DNA of 64,000 nt, taken from assembly GCF_964340395.1 (NCBI RefSeq), contig NC_135549.1, positions 30,166,832-30,230,831 on the forward strand, given 5' to 3'. Both the position numbers and the translations under genes were made by a program. Origin of the DNA: Glandiceps talaboti (Eukaryota; Hemichordata; Enteropneusta; Spengelidae). Numbering within the stretch: the first letter of the stretch is position 1; each line of letters begins with the position of its first letter. This document shows, one piece after another, positions 58,370 to 64,000 of this stretch. The notes under the pieces are model-generated. The model saw only the letters and a list, made by a program, of their open reading frames with translations. It was not told the origin of the DNA and ran no database searches.

Positions 58370-59060
58370 TTTAGTTGGGTCACCATGGAAACCATGTTTT
58401 ATTGTTTCACTTCCATGGCAATACCTTCATTAAACCTGATGAATTCAAACACAAAACACAGGCAAAATATCAAAATACCATTTTAGCAAAACTTCATCGA
58501 AATCAGTCCAGGGGCAATTGAGATATCCATTAACATGATGCTTTCAGGCATGTTGCCGTGGTTACCGTATTTCATTTCCATGACAACTTACTCATCAACA
58601 AGTTGATGAATGCATATGAATTGAATAAAAGTCTGAAAATACCTTTCAACAAGTTCTTACAAAATTTCATTAAGATTGGTTAAGGAGAACACAAGATATC
58701 ATTTAAATAATGATATAGGGCGTTTTCCCATGGCAACAACATTTATTCCCATGGTAACACAGTAATAGATATAAAAAAGAGTGCTCATAATGGACAACAC
58801 ATATCAATATATCCATATAATAGATATTATTGATATAAGTCTACAAAACTTTGAATTTCCCATAACTAAATGTTTTTTAAACTATTCCCATGGCGACCAC
58901 ATCATGTTTCTATGGTAACACATGTATTACAATATTGGAAAATATGTTTAAAGAAATAAGCATAACAAAATATCCCAATATAGCAAATTCTAGGTACATT
59001 CCTTGAAGGGAACTTAAGATATCCATTTCTAAGTGATTTTTTCACACCTGCATACCTAGA
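58370..59060. repeat. Modular repeat with paired CCATGG-type motifs
   Basis: Four modules of about 160-175 bp, each with two motifs such as CACCATGGAAACC, TCCATGGCAATA, GTTGCCGTGGTTACC, CCCATGGCAAC and CCCATGGTAACAC, spaced about 22-30 bp within each pair. No ORF. Confidence 0.75.
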
Positions 59061-59344
59061 AAGTGGTGCTATAATATTATGTATAGGTTATGTAATACAT
59101 TATATTTATCGGCTAAACATTAGGCCATATTGTAACTCTAAAAATTTGTCTAACTCGAGAACCGAACAACTATTTTCTATGAGAAAAAAAAGTATTTTTA
59201 TCCTTTCATCTTGCAGAATCCATTTCTACTGTTTATATCAACCAAGGGCTCATATGAAAATTTGACCTAAAACCCCGACAAAGATGGCCTTCGGCAAGAA
59301 AAGGGGGGACTGCTATGGGCTGGGGAAAATCTGGGCTATTTATA

Positions 59345-59700
59345 CCCTGGGGCGGATCCTAGTTACACATCCTAAAGTGCAAACGTCGTAGGAAACACCT
59401 ACAGTTACTTTCATGGCAAATCGCCCTAATCTAAATACAAAATCTATCTACAATGTTGCAATATCACATATGCAAATATCTCATGCATGCAAATAATTAA
59501 TGTTGCTAAAAAGGTTGAATACAGTCACGTAGACATTTTTAACCACAAGTGATAACACTGTACATTACGGTAATAAAACAGCAAATTTAAACAACTCGTT
59601 AGCGGCTAGTACGCGTCTTTTCGATGGATACGAAATACATAGAAATGAACTAAATAATATAGAGTTAACTTTATAATTCGAAACGGGTTAAATCGTCACA
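59345..59700 (-). mobile_element. LTR family 2, second copy
   Basis: Starts on the minus strand at TGTGACGATTTAACCCG and runs through GATATTGCAACATTGTAG to CTAGGATCC, followed by GTATAAATAGCCC. Word order is the same as in LTR family 1, so the two families are related. Confidence 0.7.
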
Positions 59701-59779
59701 CCTTGTTACAATACTTGATTTCTTGTTTTTTATTTACATTATTGCAAATGGTGAAAATGTTATTTTTCATTCTCCATAG

Positions 59780-59881
59780 ATGTATGTAGCCATTATTGTG
59801 CTCACATTACAGCTGTAATGCACATAGTTAAACAGTATGGTGGATTAAAAGACATTGAACCTACAGTACACGTTGAAGGAG
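59780..59881 (+). CDS. Unassigned exon
   Basis: Acceptor TCTCCATAG ends at 59779; donor GTGAGT starts at 59882. The only open frame reads VCSHYCAHITAVMHIVKQYG, GLKDIEPTVHVEG, phase 1 at both ends. Cys/His-rich at the start. No family recognised. Confidence 0.5.
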
Positions 59882-60192
59882 GTGAGTACTAATTTGTGCA
59901 ATCAATAGATAAACATGATAAATGTTAATTGCAGTCTGTTTATGAATATGCTATACACTATGTGCATTCTCCACGCAGAGGGTGCTATCCGGTCACAAAT
60001 TAATCTACCCTGTGCAAGCTTAAGCTTATGGGCTTTGCCTAATTATGATATTAGACATTTTATAATCTTTAATATAGAAACTTAAATGTTTTCGTACTGT
60101 ACCTTTACAGTACTTTTTCTTTCAATTACATAGTTGCCGTATAATAAAACAAGCCTATCATTAGATAATTTTATGACTTTACTTGTTTTCAG

Positions 60193-60221
60193 ATCATAAT
60201 TGTGGTTTTCAAACAGAAAAG
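60193..60221 (+). CDS. Unassigned 29-bp exon
   Basis: Acceptor TTTTCAG ends at 60192; donor GTAAGA starts at 60222. Joined to 59881 it gives DHNCGFQTEK. Supported only by splice signals and phase. Confidence 0.35.
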
Positions 60222-60374
60222 GTAAGATAATTTTAAAAAATATCTAAATTGCATTTTAATTATGCTTTAAATGCTATTTATGCCAAAAGAGTAATCATTT
60301 TCATAATTTTAAAGAATGTTAAATTTTAACAAATATGGGATGGATCTGTTCAAAATTATTCACTGGCAGCTGTG

Positions 60375-60437
60375 ATTAATGTCATTTTTAGCAAAACTGA
60401 ACTGATAAGGTTCAGTAGTGTTATATGCAGGGTAAAG

Positions 60438-60504
<67 letters not shown>

Positions 60505-60740
60505 GTGTGTGTGTAAACAACATAAAGTAAAAAACTGCTAATTGCCATGATATTTGGTAGGTGTATTACCTTGGGTGTTTAGATTGGAAATTGTGCCACT
60601 GGTGTGTGATTTGGGTAAAAAAACATGAATTTTGATCAAAACACTTATACTCAAAAAACTACCGGGGGGGGGGGGGGTCGGTCGGTCTTAAATTTGGTGG
60701 TAACATTCTTAAGGGTGTTAGATTAAGTATTCTTCCCAAC
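60375..60740 (-). repeat. Interspersed repeat family A, reverse copy, with (TCTG)n
   Basis: Begins with TAGCAAAACTGAACTGATAA (the reverse of the family A end), then an array of about 16 GTCT units at 60439-60504 and GTGTGT, then GCCATGATATTTGGTAGGTG. A 13-G run lies near 60665. Confidence 0.8.
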
Positions 60741-60990
60741 ATGATGACATCAACGTACCCTTTATAGCTTCACTGACTGCATGTCTTTGACAGTGGAGCT
60801 AAAAAGTGACCCCACCCCAAACCTATAATTTACGAAGGCCTTATACACCACTGTTCGAAGTCTTCAGGGAATCCTTGTTCTGGCGTGTATTACATGGAAT
60901 GCTAATAATAATTTAATTGTTTGTTTTTTCCATTTATTAGGCATAAATACAGTGATCTGTTGTTTATCCGGCATTTTCAAACACCTGTAG

Positions 60991-61129
60991 TGTTAAAGTT
61001 GCATTGCAATTGGAAAAGGGACTGTCTGAGGCTGAACTTCTTCAACTCAGTGAGAACATCGAAAAATATCAACCTGCAATGACAACTTTACTTGCAAGAC
61101 TGATGGCAGAACACGTCCCCTCAGGTCTG
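60991..61129 (+). CDS. Unassigned exon
   Basis: Possible acceptor CACCTGTAG ends at 60990; donor GTAAGT starts at 61130. The frame reads VKVALQLEKGLSEAELLQLS then ENIEKYQPAMTTLLARLMAE and HVPSGL, helical and coding-like. Its phase does not fit the 29-bp exon directly, so an exon or a lesion is missing. Confidence 0.4.
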
Positions 61130-63940
61130 GTAAGTGGGTCATTGCCATTGAATGGAGGCCATTTATTTGATGCCACCTAAGTGATGAACTTTTGACCTTG
61201 ATTAAATCCAAGGGTCAATAATTTTATTATAATTACTTCTAAAAATAATTCATTATCTTCTAGAAACAAATTGTGTCAATACCAGTATTGGTATCAAGGT
61301 CTTGAAGGAGTAAATTAGTACTCTTGCTACTCTATCATTTTTATTTTTGAATATACACTCACCATTTGAGCATAAGACCTACGAAAAATCAAAAAATCAA
61401 AATGGTAGTGCTGATAGCTGATATAGTGTTAAAAGTTGAGTAAAAATGCTCAAAATTTCCATTGTTACTCAATTTATTATATAATACTGGTGGTATAATT
61501 ATATTATTACCTAATATTTTTCTTCATTTAGAGTACTGAAAATACTAATGACCTAAGCGTTGTCACTACTCATGTAGTAATTTGTAATGACAAGGCCCTT
61601 TAGGTCACTCGTATTTACCTTAGCTGAACAAATTAAGGTTGTTGTATAGGCTATTTTTCATCCAATTCTTTATTGTACAAATATTGTTGTAACTTTGTTA
61701 AATATAAAGATATTGACACCAAATTTTCTGAGTTTGTCCCTTTAATATTCATCATAACATTAAAAACATTAAAGTAGAGTTTGTTTAAATTATGATGAAA
61801 TTTGACACCTGTGTATATTATTATATCATATTTTCCACTCTGTAATAGGCAATTTTGATTTTTTTTAAAAAAATTTTTACAGTTGTGATCATAAATATAC
61901 ATGTCAAAATCTGTCTAGACAAAATTTTGAAATTTTGATCCAAAATGCTTCAAATTAATTGTCAAAAAGGCAAATTTTGTTGTATGCGTACCCCATTTTC
62001 AACAAAGTAGTGCCGAGTGCCTGTTTCACTAACAAAAAATCCCTCTAACCAGTTTCTCTTCCTTCATCTCAATTATCAAATAAAACAAACCCGAATTCCC
62101 TAGCATGTATAATAAGCTAGAACGAGTAAAATGAAGAAACGTTCTAAATGGTCAAAAAGGCAAAAAAATCCCATTTTTTGACAACTTTTCAACCATTTCG
62201 CGGTACTTGTAAAAACAATACTTGCGAACGCGTAAGTGATTCTGTCTCTTTGAACCCTCTAGAATGAATGAAAATCGTAATATGGCTTGAAAACAGGTTA
62301 ACACTCTGATATATGGCCGCTTACATTGCTAATATGTAGCGTTTCGGTAATGCGATCAACTGTGTCAAGGCTAGGGGGACATCAACAAACTCATGCATAT
62401 TGCGCATGCGTATCTTTGATTTCAATACGGAGCGTACGGTCACTCAGTTACTTTTTACAGCGTGATATGAAAACTTTTAGCTGCCGTTGGACAACCCTCG
62501 AAGACTCACTACCATATTTGGCATACACTACCACGATGCCGAAAACGAAACTAGGTAAACGACGTTCCAAACTTCGTTACGAGGCCTTGGCTGAGAATGG
62601 AGGGACAGTGTTTCCGTGTGATCATATCTAGTCATGACTCATGCTTGCAGACGTAACTTGTACGTGCGGGGTGACGGTAGATTATGAATATGACCTTGGA
62701 GGACAATTGTCAGACTAGAGTTTCGAATTACTCCCTCTGAAACTACGCACCCGACTACAGCAAATCTTATGTATTTTACGCATTTTCAATAAAAATTACA
62801 TAGAAAAAATTGTGTCTGCAGGCAACCATACGCATTCCATTAGCCAAAGAAGACAGAGCGAGTTTGCCTACAGTGTGAGCTCACACGTGTGAACGGCGCG
62901 GTACAAGCAAACATGAGGTCTATGAGTATGACGCAAATCGTCGTTCCTGAAATTGCCTGTTCGATAGTCCATGACGACTCAAATGTACAATGTGAGCAAA
63001 ATTAAAATGTTTCAATGTTTCAGTTAGGTCCTCAGTGTAATATTGACGTGTGTTACGTATCATTCCCTGGGAAAATCATGATTTCCATCCGCAGATTGCT
63101 ATAAATAAACACAGTTGCTTTGATTTGTTTATTGTTGTGTCTTTGATTACTTGATGTGTCGCCCATGTCGGCATGCAATCTGAAAATGGTTGTTTTATTC
63201 AGGAAAGCGACTCTTAAAATGTATCTAAGCCGTTCATAAAATGTTCAATATTTGTTGGCACTATCAGCTAGTCATGACATCGACTAACATTGTAGAGACA
63301 TACTGGGATTATATTTACCGCTACGGAGACCAAACTTGGCTCGATCAGTATTCACCGTACCACATGCATTTGTTTTGAAATACATCGCTTGTGGTAATTG
63401 TATCGATGTGAACTCGTACTCGCACATGTGACACGGTGATGTTATATTATTAGCCTTTTAGTCTAGAAACGAATACGACGTGAATAGTAATACATGTAGT
63501 TTAGTTAAGATTGACTGCTTTCAGAGATGACACCGTGGCTTTTGGAAATAGAACAAGTTTAATCAATCATAAAACAGCCTTCACCGAATTTTGAAAAACA
63601 AAACGTGAAAGGAAAATCATTTGACTTGAGATCGTGTACGTGTGTACATAATACATCAACGCCGTACTTCTGAACTTATGCTAAACTCGGAGTGTGGGCA
63701 ATACTTCTGCGGGCACCTGATTCTGTCAGAAGCACATGCTCACGATGACAAAAAAATTGTCATCCATCAAACGTTTTTTTTCGTCTTTAAATTTATAACA
63801 ATTGACAAAAATGCCGACACTCAACGTTTTACAGTCAGGCATTTAAAATACTAAAACATCTTTACGGCAGACTCTCACACTCCCCGTGTGTGTGTTACTC
63901 GGGAATTTGTCGTAGAGGGCGCATCAGACTCCCCAGCAAA
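61130..63940. other. No confident gene
   Basis: AT-rich to 62200, then more balanced composition. An ORF at 62326-62631 contains an ATG at 62537 (MPKTKLGKRRSKLRYEAL) without a clear donor. Nothing else is recognised. Confidence 0.4.
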
Positions 63941-63995
63941 ATGTCAATTACTCTTAGTTGGTCAAAGTTTGTGGCTGTGTTACTGCTTATTGACG
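63941..63995 (+). CDS. Possible first exon with signal peptide
   Basis: ATG 63941 in an AAAATG context: MSITLSWSKFVAVLLLID, a short N-terminal segment followed by a hydrophobic core, then one base and GTATG at the window edge as a donor. It looks like the start of a secreted or membrane protein; the remainder is outside the window. Confidence 0.45.
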
Positions 63996-64000
63996 GTATG

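Overview
The window is nuclear DNA from an animal, most probably a marine invertebrate; I cannot name the species. The evidence is split genes with GT/AG junctions, AT-rich introns, abundant microsatellites, and a dense mixture of piggyBac, PIF/Harbinger, Ty3/gypsy LTR, LINE and foldback sequences. No bacterial operon, CRISPR array or phage module is present. Most long frames that cross simple repeats are artefacts. Exon joins below were checked by hand for splice signal and reading phase.

Layout. 1-9 kb: the last four exons of an alkaline phosphatase gene (+), one of which carries a premature stop and a one-base frameshift; the introns hold a GTAA tetranucleotide array, TA tracts, a foldback repeat and a tRNA-like sequence. 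9.5-23.5 kb: a five-exon gene (-) of unrecognised family that joins in phase to exactly 519 codons; its introns hold a decayed piggyBac transposase, several copies of one interspersed repeat family and a small inverted-repeat element. 25-28 kb: a LINE reverse-transcriptase scrap, then a MULE-transposase-like gene (+) whose intron is a 34-bp minisatellite of about 39 units in two main variants. 28-31 kb: an LTR, a perfect 42-bp palindrome and a RecQ-like helicase remnant. 31-38 kb: minus-strand exons of an uncharacterised coiled-coil/zinc-ribbon gene, with a small HIRAN-like gene on the opposite strand.

39-46.8 kb is a nest: a minus-strand Ty3/gypsy element in which each LTR has been split by a different DNA transposon. 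The left LTR holds a 3.05-kb Harbinger-type element with TTAA at both ends. The right LTR holds a 1.99-kb element with a TTA target duplication, carrying an uncharacterised two-exon cysteine-rich gene. The sister LTR supplies the empty site in each case. 47-51.5 kb: exons of a gene with a P2X7-type cysteine-rich C-terminal domain (+); one intron contains a nested piggyBac palindrome bounded by TTAACCC/GGGTTAA. 51.5-53.2 kb: a decayed LINE (-). 54-59.7 kb: a second, related LTR element with the same extra ORF, apparently interrupted by a degraded copy of a multicopy invertebrate protein family (+) with a recent 470-bp internal tandem duplication, and by a repeat with regularly spaced pairs of CCATGG-type motifs. 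59.8-61.1 kb: a few orphan exons. At the right edge is a possible signal-peptide first exon.

The genes do not form a pathway. The dominant story is successive transposon insertion, which can be ordered from the nesting, around a small number of host genes.
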